Origin: Blautia massiliensis (ex Durand et al. 2017)
Lineage (GTDB): Bacteria; Bacillota; Clostridia; Lachnospirales; Lachnospiraceae
Assembly: GCF_001487165.1 (NCBI RefSeq)
Contig: NZ_LN913006.1
Span: 1,792,305-1,856,304, forward strand
Reading direction: 5' to 3'
Length of the DNA stretch: 64,000 nt
How positions within the stretch are numbered: the first letter of the stretch is position 1; each line of letters opens with the position of its first letter. Of the stretch, positions 36,698-45,235 are shown piece by piece. The translations under genes were made by a program, and so were the position numbers. The notes under the pieces were generated by a model. It had not been told where the DNA came from and did not search any database. It saw only the letters and a program-made list of their open reading frames with translations.

Positions 36698-37492
36698 ATG
36701 AAGATTGGATTTATCGGATGTGGAAATATGGCCTCTGCCATGATCGGCGGTATTCTCCGTCAGGGGATCTTTTCAAAGGACGAGATCATTGTTTCCAACC
36801 TTACAGACGAAGGCAGAGCGCGCAGTGAAAAAACTCTTGGTGTTGTCACCACTCTGAATAACAATGAAATAGTCAGATCTGCAAAAACTGTCGTTCTTGC
36901 AGTAAAGCCGCAGTTTTATGAGAAAGTTCTCACAGAGGTCCACGACAGTCTCACAACAGAGCACACCATCATCGGAATCGCTCCCGGCAAGACTCTTGCA
37001 TGGCTGGAAGAAAAAGCCGGTCTTCCTCTGAAAGTTGTCCGTTTTATGCCTAATACTCCTGCACAGGTTGGGGCCGGAATGACTGCTGTATGTACCAATG
37101 ACCGGGTTTCGGAAGACGAACTGGCAGAAATCCTTAAGATCACAGACAGCTTTGGCTGTACCGAAGTGGTACCGGAGCGTCTGATGGACGCCGCAGGCGC
37201 TGTAGGCGGCTGTTCACCGGCTTATGTGTTTATGTTTATCGAAGCCATGGCAGATGCCGCTGTCAGCCAGGGAATGCCTCGTAAGCAGGCTTATAAATTT
37301 GCTTCCCAGACTGTTCTCGGCAGCGCAAAAATGGTTCTGGAAACCGGCAGACACCCGGGAGACCTGAAAGACATGGTCTGCTCACCGGCAGGAACTACCA
37401 TTGAAGGTGTCCGCACCCTGGAAAAGAGCGGCTTCCGCAGTGCCGTATTCGAAGCGCTTACCGCAGCTGCTGAGAAGGGTAAGAAGTTATAA
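36698..37492 (+). CDS. proC: Pyrroline-5-carboxylate reductase
   Basis: Final step of proline synthesis: reduces pyrroline-5-carboxylate with NAD(P)H. 264 residues with the Rossmann motif IGFIGCGNMASAMIGG, VLAVKPQ, RFMPNTPA and the C-terminal PGDLKDMVCSPAGTTIEG signature. ATG chosen with AAGGAGG 10 nt upstream; an in-frame TTG two codons earlier is possible. Ends before a strong bidirectional terminator. Confidence 0.95.
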   Translation: MKIGFIGCGNMASAMIGGILRQGIFSKDEIIVSNLTDEGRARSEKTLGVVTTLNNNEIVRSAKTVVLAVKPQFYEKVLTEVHDSLTTEHTIIGIAPGKTLAWLEEKAGLPLKVVRFMPNTPAQVGAGMTAVCTNDRVSEDELAEILKITDSFGCTEVVPERLMDAAGAVGGCSPAYVFMFIEAMADAAVSQGMPRKQAYKFASQTVLGSAKMVLETGRHPGDLKDMVCSPAGTTIEGVRTLEKSGFRSAVFEALTAAAEKGKKL

Positions 37493-37503
37493 TTTTCGAA
37501 AAC

Positions 37504-37549
37504 AAAAACTCCGTGAGGTCTGCATTCACCCGGACCTCACGGAGTTTTT
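37504..37549. terminator. Bidirectional terminator between proC and threonine aldolase
   Basis: A perfect 17-bp stem (AAAAACTCCGTGAGGTC with GACCTCACGGAGTTTTT) serves two convergent genes. Confidence 0.9.
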
Positions 37550-37582
37550 CCATCTCATCTCTTTTATCGTCTGCCGACAGCC

Positions 37583-38605
37583 CTACAGCAACTCGATCAG
37601 TGCGTCAATATCTTCCATTTTTGTTCCCCAGCTTGTGGCAAAACGGATCACTGTATGATCTTCATCATATTTTTCCCAGAAATCAAACTGAACTTCTTTG
37701 CCCAGTTCTTCTTTCTTTTTATTTTCCAAAACTACAAACTGCTGGTTCGTGGGAGAATCCAGGAAAAGCTGATATCCTTTTTCCTGAAGGGCTCTTTTCA
37801 GCTTCATGGCTGTTTCAATAGCATTTTTGCTGATTCTTGTATACAGATCATCGGTAAACAGTGTGTCAAACTGGATTCCCAGAAGACGGCCTTTTGCCAG
37901 AAGGGCTCCCTGCTGCTTCACCATAGTCATAAAGTGCTTCGGAGCTTTTTTCGTAAAGACCACTGCCTCACCGCAGAGTGCACCGACCTTGGTTCCGCCG
38001 ATGTAGAACACATCTGTACATCTGGCGATATCCTCAAGTGTCACATCTGCTTCCGGACTTACCAGACCGTAGCCAAGTCTTGCTCCGTCCAGAAACAGCG
38101 GAAGCTCGTATTTATGGCATACCTCGGAAATTTCCTCCAGCTCTTTCTTCGTATAAAGTGTTCCGTACTCTGTCGGATGGGAAATATAAACCATTCCCGG
38201 AAATACCATATGGTCGTGACTTTCATCCCCATAAAAAGTTTCCACATAATCTGTGATACTTTCTGCTTTGATCTTTCCGTTTTCTGCCGGAAGTGTCAGT
38301 ACCTTATGTCCTGTATACTCGATTGCTCCGGCCTCATGACAGCTTACGTGTCCGGTCTGCGCCGCAAGAACACCTTCATAACGGTTCAGGACAGAACCTA
38401 TGATCGTGGCATTGGTCTGAGTTCCTCCCACTAGGAAAAGCACATCTGCATCCGGGCAGCCACAGGCTTTACGGATCTTCTCCTTTGCAGAATCACAGTA
38501 TTTGTCTGTGCCATAGCCGGAAAGCTTCTCCATATTGGTTTCCAGAAGCTTCTGGAGGATCGCCGGATGGGCTCCCTCGCAGTAATCGTTTACAAAAAAT
38601 AACAT
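37583..38605 (-). CDS. Low-specificity L-threonine aldolase
   Basis: PLP enzyme cleaving L-threonine to glycine and acetaldehyde, 340 residues. Fold-type I features: FLVGGTQTNATIIG, HVSCHEAGAIEYTGHK, the Asp-containing LFLDGARLGYG and the PLP Lys in FYIGGTKVGAL. GAGGAG site before the ATG. Monocistronic. Confidence 0.9.
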   Translation of the reverse strand: MLFFVNDYCEGAHPAILQKLLETNMEKLSGYGTDKYCDSAKEKIRKACGCPDADVLFLVGGTQTNATIIGSVLNRYEGVLAAQTGHVSCHEAGAIEYTGHKVLTLPAENGKIKAESITDYVETFYGDESHDHMVFPGMVYISHPTEYGTLYTKKELEEISEVCHKYELPLFLDGARLGYGLVSPEADVTLEDIARCTDVFYIGGTKVGALCGEAVVFTKKAPKHFMTMVKQQGALLAKGRLLGIQFDTLFTDDLYTRISKNAIETAMKLKRALQEKGYQLFLDSPTNQQFVVLENKKKEELGKEVQFDFWEKYDEDHTVIRFATSWGTKMEDIDALIELL

Positions 38606-38681
38606 TTTATTTTCTCCTCATCTGTATTTTCATTTTATTTGACCGTCTTCCCCGGAATGATCTTACATGTGGAAAACGATT

Positions 38682-38827
38682 TGACACTCCCAACAGCTAA
38701 AGCAGGGGGATTCTTGCTTCTCCCACTACTGCATTGGCAAACACCTTACGGTACTGCAATGTCTTACACAGTGTCCACAAGCTATATTTATACTGTTCCC
38801 GTATGCCCTACGGTACAGTTTTTATCT
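38682..38827 (-). ncRNA. Candidate omega (reRNA) of the IS605 element
   Basis: Sequence between the tnpB stop and the right end has the compact hairpin pattern of TnpB guide RNAs (GCAAGAATCCCCCTGC, then GTTGGGAGTGTCAA). A guide would continue into the flank as ATCGTTTTCCACATGTAAGA. Confidence 0.5.
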
Positions 38828-39469
38828 TTATGCAGACTGCATCTGCAGTCCTTTTTTCAGAATATTGATACTTGCATTCGTATCCCGGTCATGAACCGCA
38901 TGGCATTTGGGACACTCCCAGATACGAATGCCCAGATTTTTTATCCGTGGATTTCTGTAGCCACAACAGCTGCAGGTCTGACTGCTCGGATACATCGTTG
39001 GTACTCTGTGAATTTCATTTCCATACCAGCCAGCTTTATATTCCAGCATTTCAAAAAATTTTGCCCAGGAAACACTCGCTATCGATTTTGACAGTTTATG
39101 ATTCCGGATCATCCCCTTAACATTCAGATCTTCAATACAGATGGTTTGGTTTTCACTCACCAGCATCGTTGACTGTTTCTGCAGGAAATCATTCCGCTGA
39201 TTGGTTACTTTCTCATACACTCTTGCCACCCTGATCCGCTGCTTCTCGCGGTTATGGGAATCTTTCAGAAAGGCAAACTCCTCTTGCTTTTTCAGTTCAG
39301 TCAGCATGGCGGAAGTCTGGGAATAGCCGATCTTTTCCCCATTTTCATAGCCTTCCTTACGCATGGCAAGTCCCCGATTGTAGATGAACCGGCAGCATCC
39401 CAGGGTCTGATGGATGAAGTTTTTCTGTTCTCTGTTCGGGTAGATTCTAAATTTAATTCCTTTTTGCAT
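38828..39469 (-). pseudogene. tnpB: Internally deleted TnpB (IS605 OrfB)
   Basis: Only 213 residues against the usual ~370. The N-terminus (IKFRIYPNREQ, CRFIYNRGL) runs normally to about residue 68, then jumps in frame to HNREKQRIRVARVYEKV, which normally lies past the first catalytic block. The RuvC-I Asp (the DLGIK motif) is therefore missing. Retained are RuvC-II Glu (ICIEDLNVKGM), the zinc ribbon CSCC...CPKC and the RuvC-III Asp (DRDTNASI). Nuclease activity should be lost while the frame stays open. It is either a decaying remnant or a small nuclease-dead derivative. Confidence 0.8.
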
Positions 39470-39891
39470 TATCCCATTTTATCCTTTTGTCTCTGCGATG
39501 TTTTCTGGTTTTCAATATACTGTTTTACTGTTTCCAGCGGAGCACCGCCCACCGTCGATACAAAATAGCTGTTTGTCCAGAGAGTCGGCATTTTCGTTTT
39601 AAGATAGGGAAATTCCTGTCTTAAAATTCTGGACGTATAGCCTTTAAATGACTTTACAGCTTTGTGGATGCCAAACTGAGGATCTACTTCCAAAAGCATA
39701 TGAACATGATCTGGCATGATCTCCATTTCCAGAATGTCTACAGAAAGATTTGCAGCATACTCTGTGAGCAGCTCCTTCAGCCGGACGTCCACACCATTAA
39801 TTAATACTTTTCGTCTATACTTTGGACACCATACTACATGGTATTTACAGGAATAGACGACATTGTTGTTTGATTTATATGTTGTGTTCAT
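39469..39891 (-). CDS. tnpA: IS200/IS605 family transposase TnpA (Y1 HUH)
   Basis: Single-strand DNA transposase of 140 residues, full length. The HUH motif is HVH in MPDHVHMLLEV and the catalytic tyrosine is in VKQYIENQK. N-terminal YSCKYHVVWCPKYRR is typical. Appears intact, so the element could still be mobilised by peel-and-paste. Confidence 0.92.
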   Translation of the reverse strand: MNTTYKSNNNVVYSCKYHVVWCPKYRRKVLINGVDVRLKELLTEYAANLSVDILEMEIMPDHVHMLLEVDPQFGIHKAVKSFKGYTSRILRQEFPYLKTKMPTLWTNSYFVSTVGGAPLETVKQYIENQKTSQRQKDKMG

Positions 39892-39976
39892 ATTTATATT
39901 ATACTATGGTTTATTAGTTAATACAATTACTATTTTGTCCATCTTCAATTACTTGCATAAATTCGATGGACGCGTC

Positions 39977-40131
39977 TTATATCCCCATAGCGGAAACAAG
40001 GGGTTTTACGACGCATTGGATAAACAGTGAGTAAAATACCGGTACCACAATTACGGAAAGGTAGATCACTGCTGCCGGTATCAGAAACGCATATGCACCG
40101 AAATCAACTTTTCTTTTTTTCTTATTTCCTC
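39977..40131 (-). pseudogene. N-terminal stub of a sugar ABC permease (MalF/UgpA type)
   Basis: About 50 codons read KKKRKVDFGAYAFLIPAAV and IYLSVIVVPVFYSLFI, the first membrane segment of binding-protein-dependent sugar permeases, then change into unrelated sequence and a TAA. No start codon remains. It borders the IS605 element, which probably truncated it. Confidence 0.65.
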
Positions 40132-40144
40132 TTTATTACATACA

Positions 40145-40180
40145 AAAACCTGCGGTTTTTATAAAAGCCGCAGGTTTTTC
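40145..40180 (-). terminator. Terminator of the solute-binding protein gene
   Basis: AAAACCTGCGG / CCGCAGGTTTT stem; T/A-rich flanks on both strands. Confidence 0.75.
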
Positions 40181-40211
40181 CCATGTTTTTTTAAACTTTC
40201 TAAACTATTTT

Positions 40212-41234
40212 TTAATTTTCACATGCTTTCTGTGCATACTCTGTCTGCACCAGATTTTCATACGCTGTACGATCCGTCAGCTCACCTGCATCTTCCAGGA
40301 TATCCTGCAGAAGCTCAAAGCTGTCTTTTTCAAAAATAAGATTTTCTTTCCAGGTATCCTGGTCATAATAACGTTTTACAATGGCAGTAATGGTTTCAAG
40401 ATCTGTTTCTTTGAACTGCGGTGCGATCACTTCTGCGATTTCCTCCGGCGTATGACTCTGCACATAGTCCATTCCCTTCTGAAGTGCATCGGTAAATTTC
40501 TGGATGATCTCAGGATTTTCTTTCATGTAGCTTGCTTTTGCACTGTAGGATGTATATGGTACATAGCCGGATGCCTCTCCGAGAGATGCAACTACATAGC
40601 CCGCTCCTTCTTTTTCCAGAATGGTCGCAGATGGTTCGAATTCTACTGTATATGCCGCGGAATCATCACTGGTAAAAGCTGCTGCTGTGGAACCGAAATC
40701 AACGCTCTGGTCGATGGTCAGATCCTTTTGCGGATCAATGCCGTTTTTCTTCAGTATATATTCAAATACCATTTCCGGCATTCCGCCCTTACGACCGCCA
40801 AGAACCTTCTCTCCTTTTAGATCCTCCCATTTGAAATCAGGCATCTCTTCTCTTGCCACTAGAAAATTCCCCGCACGCTGGGTTAACTGTGCAAAATTTA
40901 CGACAGGATCCGTGGCGCCCTCCTGATAAGCATAAACAGATGCCTCTGCGCCCATAAATCCAATATCTGCCTCACCGGAAATCACAGCAGTCATCGTTTT
41001 ATCTGCTCCGAATCCCGTCACCAGCGTCAGATCCAGACCTTTCTCCGCAAAATATCCCTCCTCAATCGCCACATACTGCGGTGCGTAAAAGATTGAATGT
41101 GCGACTTCATTCAGTGTAACCTTTGTAAGCTTCTCTTCTGTGCTGTCTTTCTTCGCAGCAAATACTCCCATTGGCAGCGCCGTCACCGCCAGCACAACTG
41201 CTGCCGCCAGTGCAATCCATTTTTTATTTTTCAT
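40212..41234 (-). CDS. ABC transporter substrate-binding protein (NMT1/SsuA-like), orphan
   Basis: Exported binding protein of 340 residues. A signal peptide (residues 1-26, ending PMGVFA) precedes an NMT1/THI5-like fold with EVAHSIFYAPQYVAIEEGYFAEKGLDL and DIGFMGAEAS. This family binds thiamine precursors, sulfonates, nitrate or similar ligands. No lipobox Cys follows the signal, unusual for a Gram-positive receptor, and no permease or ATPase of matching type lies nearby; the permease stub beyond its terminator is from a different (sugar) family. Partner loss by the IS event is possible. Confidence 0.8.
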   Translation of the reverse strand: MKNKKWIALAAAVVLAVTALPMGVFAAKKDSTEEKLTKVTLNEVAHSIFYAPQYVAIEEGYFAEKGLDLTLVTGFGADKTMTAVISGEADIGFMGAEASVYAYQEGATDPVVNFAQLTQRAGNFLVAREEMPDFKWEDLKGEKVLGGRKGGMPEMVFEYILKKNGIDPQKDLTIDQSVDFGSTAAAFTSDDSAAYTVEFEPSATILEKEGAGYVVASLGEASGYVPYTSYSAKASYMKENPEIIQKFTDALQKGMDYVQSHTPEEIAEVIAPQFKETDLETITAIVKRYYDQDTWKENLIFEKDSFELLQDILEDAGELTDRTAYENLVQTEYAQKACEN

Positions 41235-41429
41235 GCAGATACTCCTTTACAGACTTCTTCTGTTAGAGTATGCATAATTAATTAATTGGTGACCAGGGAA
41301 ACATACAAAGTATCGTAAAACACAGTCTCCATGATTCCTTTTGTTAGGATATGCCCAAAAACCAACTGCTGATCACGATCAACTTTCCCATCAGTTAAAA
41401 AATATGAATTTTATTTAACAACAATTCAA

Positions 41430-41458
41430 TTGTGTTCAATTTCCAATCCTGCTATGAT
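41430..41458 (+). promoter_or_regulatory. Promoter of the XRE-TPR regulator
   Basis: TTGTGT (41430-41435), 17-bp spacer, TATGAT (41453-41458), about 45 nt before the ATG. Confidence 0.6.
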
Positions 41459-41502
41459 TTAATCACAAAAGCTTTTGAAATTTCAATCAGGAGAGAATTA
41501 GG

Positions 41503-42540
41503 ATGAATATTGGAAATGTGATAAAAAAATATAGAAAAGAGTCTGGTTTCACCCAGGAGGAAATGGCAAACCGCTTAGGAGTAACTACTCCAGCGGTGAA
41601 TAAATGGGAGAACGGGAACTCCAATCCAGATATTGAACTGTTAGCACCAATTGCAAGACTGCTACATATTTCCCTTGATACCCTGTTGTCTTTTCATGAA
41701 AATCTGACAGACGTTGAAATTACAGAACTTATTCAGGAAATGGACAAAATGTTTTCAGCAGAAGGTTACGAAAAGACCTATCAATGGGCAGTAAATATCA
41801 TAAAAGATTACCCTAACTGCAACATGCTTATCTGGCAGGTGGCGGTGATGCTTGACTCGCGAAGAATCATAGGTCAGTGTGAGCATCCCGATAAGTACGA
41901 CGAACAGATTAATTCCTGGTACGAAATGGCACTAAATGACAAGGACGAAAAAATCCAGCACCATGCGGCAGATTCTCTGTTCGGATTCTACTTGCGAAAA
42001 GGGAATTATGAAATGGCAGAAAAATATCTGAACTATTTTTCCGACTATGATCCCATGAAAAAACTAAGACTTGGGCAATTATACATGGAACAGGAAAAAA
42101 CAGAAGAAGCATATGAAAAACTGGAAAATATAATTCTTTCAGAGTATACTACTTTGAATCTTGCCTTTGGCATGATGATCACAAAAGCTCTTGACAATAA
42201 AGATCATAAATCCGCAAGATTCCTGGCCGAGAAAATGTATGCATTAGCAGGTATTTTTGAGATGGGAAAATACAATGAATGTGCAACCATGTTTAATGTT
42301 GTGGTGGCAGAACAAAATGTAGAAGATACTTTTAAGGTAATAAAACAACTGCTGGAGAATGTCGATACAATCTGTGATTTTCAGAAATCAAGATTATATA
42401 AACATATAAAATTCCAAGATGTAGAAAATCCATATGCTGAAGAAATGAAAAAAGAACTGATTGCAGGCTTCCAAAATGAAGAAGACTTTGCTTATATGAA
42501 AGGCTATAAACCCTGGAAAAAATTATTAGCAAAGTATTGA
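41503..42540 (+). CDS. XRE-family regulator with C-terminal helical repeats
   Basis: 345 residues: an N-terminal XRE HTH (about 5-62; SGFTQEEMANRLGVTTPAVNKWENG) followed by helical TPR-like repeats (about 90-320; AADSLFGFYLRKGNYEMAEKYL, LGQLYMEQEKTEEAYEKL). The layout recalls Rgg/PlcR-type or standalone housekeeping XRE-TPR regulators that sense peptides or other ligands. No peptide gene was seen downstream. Low-GC codon use relative to neighbours suggests acquisition. Target unknown. Confidence 0.82.
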   Translation: MNIGNVIKKYRKESGFTQEEMANRLGVTTPAVNKWENGNSNPDIELLAPIARLLHISLDTLLSFHENLTDVEITELIQEMDKMFSAEGYEKTYQWAVNIIKDYPNCNMLIWQVAVMLDSRRIIGQCEHPDKYDEQINSWYEMALNDKDEKIQHHAADSLFGFYLRKGNYEMAEKYLNYFSDYDPMKKLRLGQLYMEQEKTEEAYEKLENIILSEYTTLNLAFGMMITKALDNKDHKSARFLAEKMYALAGIFEMGKYNECATMFNVVVAEQNVEDTFKVIKQLLENVDTICDFQKSRLYKHIKFQDVENPYAEEMKKELIAGFQNEEDFAYMKGYKPWKKLLAKY

Positions 42541-42605
42541 TCCTGCTTATGTTTATTGCAAAATAAAAAACCTATTCATTCGCAATAGATCACATTTATA
42601 GATGA

Positions 42606-42641
42606 AAGAGATGCAGGCGTCGCGGCTCCTGCATCTCTTTT
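42606..42641 (+). terminator. Terminator after the XRE-TPR gene
   Basis: AAGAGATGCAGG / CCTGCATCTCTT stem with 10-nt loop and a short T-run. Confidence 0.75.
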
Positions 42642-42655
42642 AACCCATAGGGTGC

Positions 42656-42838
42656 GTGATTGCAACGAAATTTACCACCTCAATGGATGATAAATTGCAA
42701 TATATTTCAAAAATAAAAGAAGAACGTAATAAGGCACAGGACGAACTTGCTGAACTAAGGAAAATTCTTGAATTGCCAGATGATATTTCTTTGACAGAAC
42801 ACATTACAAAGATAAAAATAAATATTGACAAGGAGTAA
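42656..42838 (+). CDS. Small coiled-coil protein, unknown
   Basis: A frame of 60 residues from a GTG (or 50 from the internal ATG), rich in Lys/Glu: KLQYISKIKEERNKAQDELAELRKI predicts a coiled coil. It sits just after the upstream terminator with no clear ribosome site. It could be a remnant of a larger protein. Confidence 0.35.
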   Translation: MIATKFTTSMDDKLQYISKIKEERNKAQDELAELRKILELPDDISLTEHITKIKINIDKE

Positions 42839-43287
42839 TTGAACCAGTATCATATAAGTACAAAGAAGTCTTTTTCCGGAGTGAGAAAGATATTATTACT
42901 TATTCAAAGGAAAGGGGCTCTGGACGAGTTCCTTTTTACATTTCATAAAATTTGATTTTATAACATATACTCTGAACACAAAGTAGCTCTGGATAGGATA
43001 TTCGGAGTTGTAAAACGGCGGAAATATCATTGCTGGTATTTCCGCCACTTCTTTTATAGATTATTCGCACTATTCAATCCATCCACTCAATTACACAAAA
43101 TCAAATCGTCTCATAATTTACATTAATATATGTACGCCACCCCCAAAATATGATAAGGTGAAGCAAATAGAATTTTTCAGGAGGTTATTAACAGTTAAAT
43201 ATAAATTATAAAATTATAAAATCATATAAGTACATGTTGAGTTTTATAAGATATTAGAGCAGAATATTATTGAAAGGAGTTGATGCT
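42839..43287. other. Intergenic region, presumably containing the IS607 left end
   Basis: AT-rich. A hairpin GGCGGAAATA/TATTTCCGCC (43017-43046) followed by T-rich DNA looks like a terminator. The IS607 left boundary cannot be fixed because this family lacks terminal inverted repeats. Confidence 0.45.
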
Positions 43288-43947
43288 TTGAGTAAATATT
43301 ATTCTATACATGAATTTTCAAAAATTATAGGCGTATCCGCCCAGACATTACGAAATTGGGATGCCAATGGAAAACTTCATCCGCATCATACTACAGTAAG
43401 CGGCTATAGATATTATTCTGACGAGCAACTCAACCAGGTAATAAATGTAAAGCCTAAAAATCGCATTACAATTGGATATTGTCGCGTTTCCAGCCATAAA
43501 CAGAAAGATGATCTGGAACGACAGATTGATAATGTTAAGACATATCTTCTGGCAAAAGGACAGCCATTTGAGATAATAAGTGATATCGGTTCCGGAATTA
43601 ATTATAAGAAAAAAGAACTCCAGGAATTGATCAGGCGAATATCTCAAAATCAGGTTGAAAAGGTTGTTGTTTTATATAAAGATCGGCTATTGCGATTTGG
43701 TTTTGAATTGATAGAATATATCGCTTCGCTTTATAATTGTGAGATTGAGATTATTGATAATACTGAAAAATCCGAACAGCCGGAACTTGTTGAAGATCTG
43801 GTTCAGATAATCACAGTATTCAGTTGCAAATTACAAGGAAAACGAGCGAATAAAGCCAAGAAACTTATCCGGGAACTGATACAGGAGGAAGTAGATGGTA
43901 AAAGCCATAAAAGCAATGTTGATACCAAACAATGTACAGAAAACTAA
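43288..43947 (+). CDS. tnpA: IS607-family serine recombinase TnpA
   Basis: Transposase of 219 residues. An N-terminal MerR-like HTH (YYSIHEFSKIIGVSAQTLRNWDANGKL) precedes a serine recombinase domain with catalytic Ser in IGYCRVSSHKQKDDLERQ. The long C-terminal helix (VEDLVQIITVFSCKLQGKR) matches IS607. Start is TTG with AAGGAG about 8 nt upstream; there is no suitable ATG. Overlaps tnpB by 53 bp, as usual. Confidence 0.9.
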   Translation: MSKYYSIHEFSKIIGVSAQTLRNWDANGKLHPHHTTVSGYRYYSDEQLNQVINVKPKNRITIGYCRVSSHKQKDDLERQIDNVKTYLLAKGQPFEIISDIGSGINYKKKELQELIRRISQNQVEKVVVLYKDRLLRFGFELIEYIASLYNCEIEIIDNTEKSEQPELVEDLVQIITVFSCKLQGKRANKAKKLIRELIQEEVDGKSHKSNVDTKQCTEN

Positions 43948-45058
43948 GATGTTTCAGTACGCAGGTGCTTCAAGATTTGCTTATAACTGGGCTTTGGCAA
44001 TGGAGATAGAAAACTATGAAAAAGGCGGAAAATTCATTTCAGATGCAGAACTCAGAAAAGAATTTACAAAGCTTAGACATTCTGATGAATACGCATGGTT
44101 ATTGAGTATTTCAAATAATGTAACCAAACAGGCGATCAAAGATGCCTGCACCGCTTATAAGAACTTTTTCAAAGGTTTGCAGAAATTCCCAAGATTCAAG
44201 CCAAAAAAGAGATCAATACCGAAGTTCTATCAGGATAATATTAAGATACAATTCAGCAATACTCATGTTAAGTTTGAAGGATTTTCTTCGAGCAGGAAAA
44301 GAAATAAACAAAAACTAAATTGGGTAAGACTTGCAGAGCATGGTCGTATTCCTACAGATGCTAAATACATGAATCCGAGAATATCTTTTGATGGGTTGAA
44401 CTGGTGGATCAGCGTATGTGTGGAATTTCCTGATTGCATAGAAAAACTTAATGATGATGGGATTGGTATAGATCTAGGAATCAAAGATCTGGCTATTTGC
44501 TCTGATGGAGCTAAGTATAAGAACATCAATAAAAGTCAGAAAGTAAAGAAACTAGAAAAACAGAAACGCAGATTACAGCGTAGTATCTCTCGCTCTTACG
44601 AGAAAAATAAGAAAGGAGAAAGTTACTGCAAAACAAATAATGTAATCAAAAAGGAAAAACTTTTATTAAAACGAAATCACAGATTAACAAATATCCGTAA
44701 GAACTATTTGAATCAGACTACATCTGAAATTGTAAGTCGAAAACCAAGATTTATTTGTATTGAAGATTTGAATGTTAGTGGAATGATGAAAAATAGACAT
44801 TTATCAAAAGCAGTTCAGAATCAGGGGTTTTTTGAGTTTAGAAAGCAGCTTGAATACAAGTGCAGCGATAAAGGGATCCAGCTTATTGTGGCTGATCGGT
44901 TTTATCCATCATCAAAGCTTTGCAGTTGCTGTGGAAACATTAAAAAAGACTTGAAATTATCTGACAGAATTTATAAATGTGATTGTGGAAATGTCATTGA
45001 TAGAGATTTTCAGGCATCTATAAATCTCAAGGCTTATGGAGAAAGATTTGCAAGCTAA
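43895..45058 (+). CDS. tnpB: TnpB, IS607-type RNA-guided nuclease
   Basis: Full-length protein of 387 residues, the ancestor-type relative of Cas12. All three RuvC acidic motifs are present: GIDLGIKDLA, ICIEDLNVSGM and DRDFQASINL. The zinc ribbon is CSCCG...CDCG. It should be active with its overlapping guide RNA. Compare the defective TnpB about 5 kb to the left. Confidence 0.93.
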   Translation: MVKAIKAMLIPNNVQKTKMFQYAGASRFAYNWALAMEIENYEKGGKFISDAELRKEFTKLRHSDEYAWLLSISNNVTKQAIKDACTAYKNFFKGLQKFPRFKPKKRSIPKFYQDNIKIQFSNTHVKFEGFSSSRKRNKQKLNWVRLAEHGRIPTDAKYMNPRISFDGLNWWISVCVEFPDCIEKLNDDGIGIDLGIKDLAICSDGAKYKNINKSQKVKKLEKQKRRLQRSISRSYEKNKKGESYCKTNNVIKKEKLLLKRNHRLTNIRKNYLNQTTSEIVSRKPRFICIEDLNVSGMMKNRHLSKAVQNQGFFEFRKQLEYKCSDKGIQLIVADRFYPSSKLCSCCGNIKKDLKLSDRIYKCDCGNVIDRDFQASINLKAYGERFAS

Positions 45059-45190
45059 CACTAAAACGTTAGTGCAAATATGTACGGGTACGTTAATCCG
45101 GAATTTACGCCTATGGAGAGTACAAGAACTTGTGAGTAGATAGATATTTATATCATCAAAAGCATACTCGTTGAAGTAGGAATGAAACAT
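45059..45190 (+). ncRNA. Candidate guide (omega) RNA and right end of the IS607 element
   Basis: Non-coding stretch between the tnpB stop and the next gene containing short inverted segments (AAACGTTAGTG, GTACGGGTACGTTAA) and ending with GTTGAAGTAGGAATGAAAC, the type of end seen in IS607 guide RNAs. The exact boundary is not known. Confidence 0.5.
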
Positions 45191-45235
45191 AGAAGTTTAT
45201 AACTTTTTATAAGTTTTCAGTAACGGAGCATTCAT

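Larger units (their letters stand above)
38681..40015 (-). mobile_element. IS200/IS605-family insertion sequence with defective tnpB
   Basis: Contains tnpA then tnpB on the minus strand, overlapping by 1 bp (TAATG). The right end is near 38681, where the minus strand reads GGGAGTGTCAA, typical of an IS605 RE. The left end is less certain; GTCCATC/GATGGAC (39937-39971) could be the LE hairpin, and an ABC permease frame breaks at about 40015. No target duplication is expected for this family. Confidence 0.75.

Noticed and set aside
45170..45188. CRISPR-like repeat GTTGAAGTAGGAATGAAAC
   Set aside because: Present once with no spacers; it fits the end of an IS607 guide RNA.
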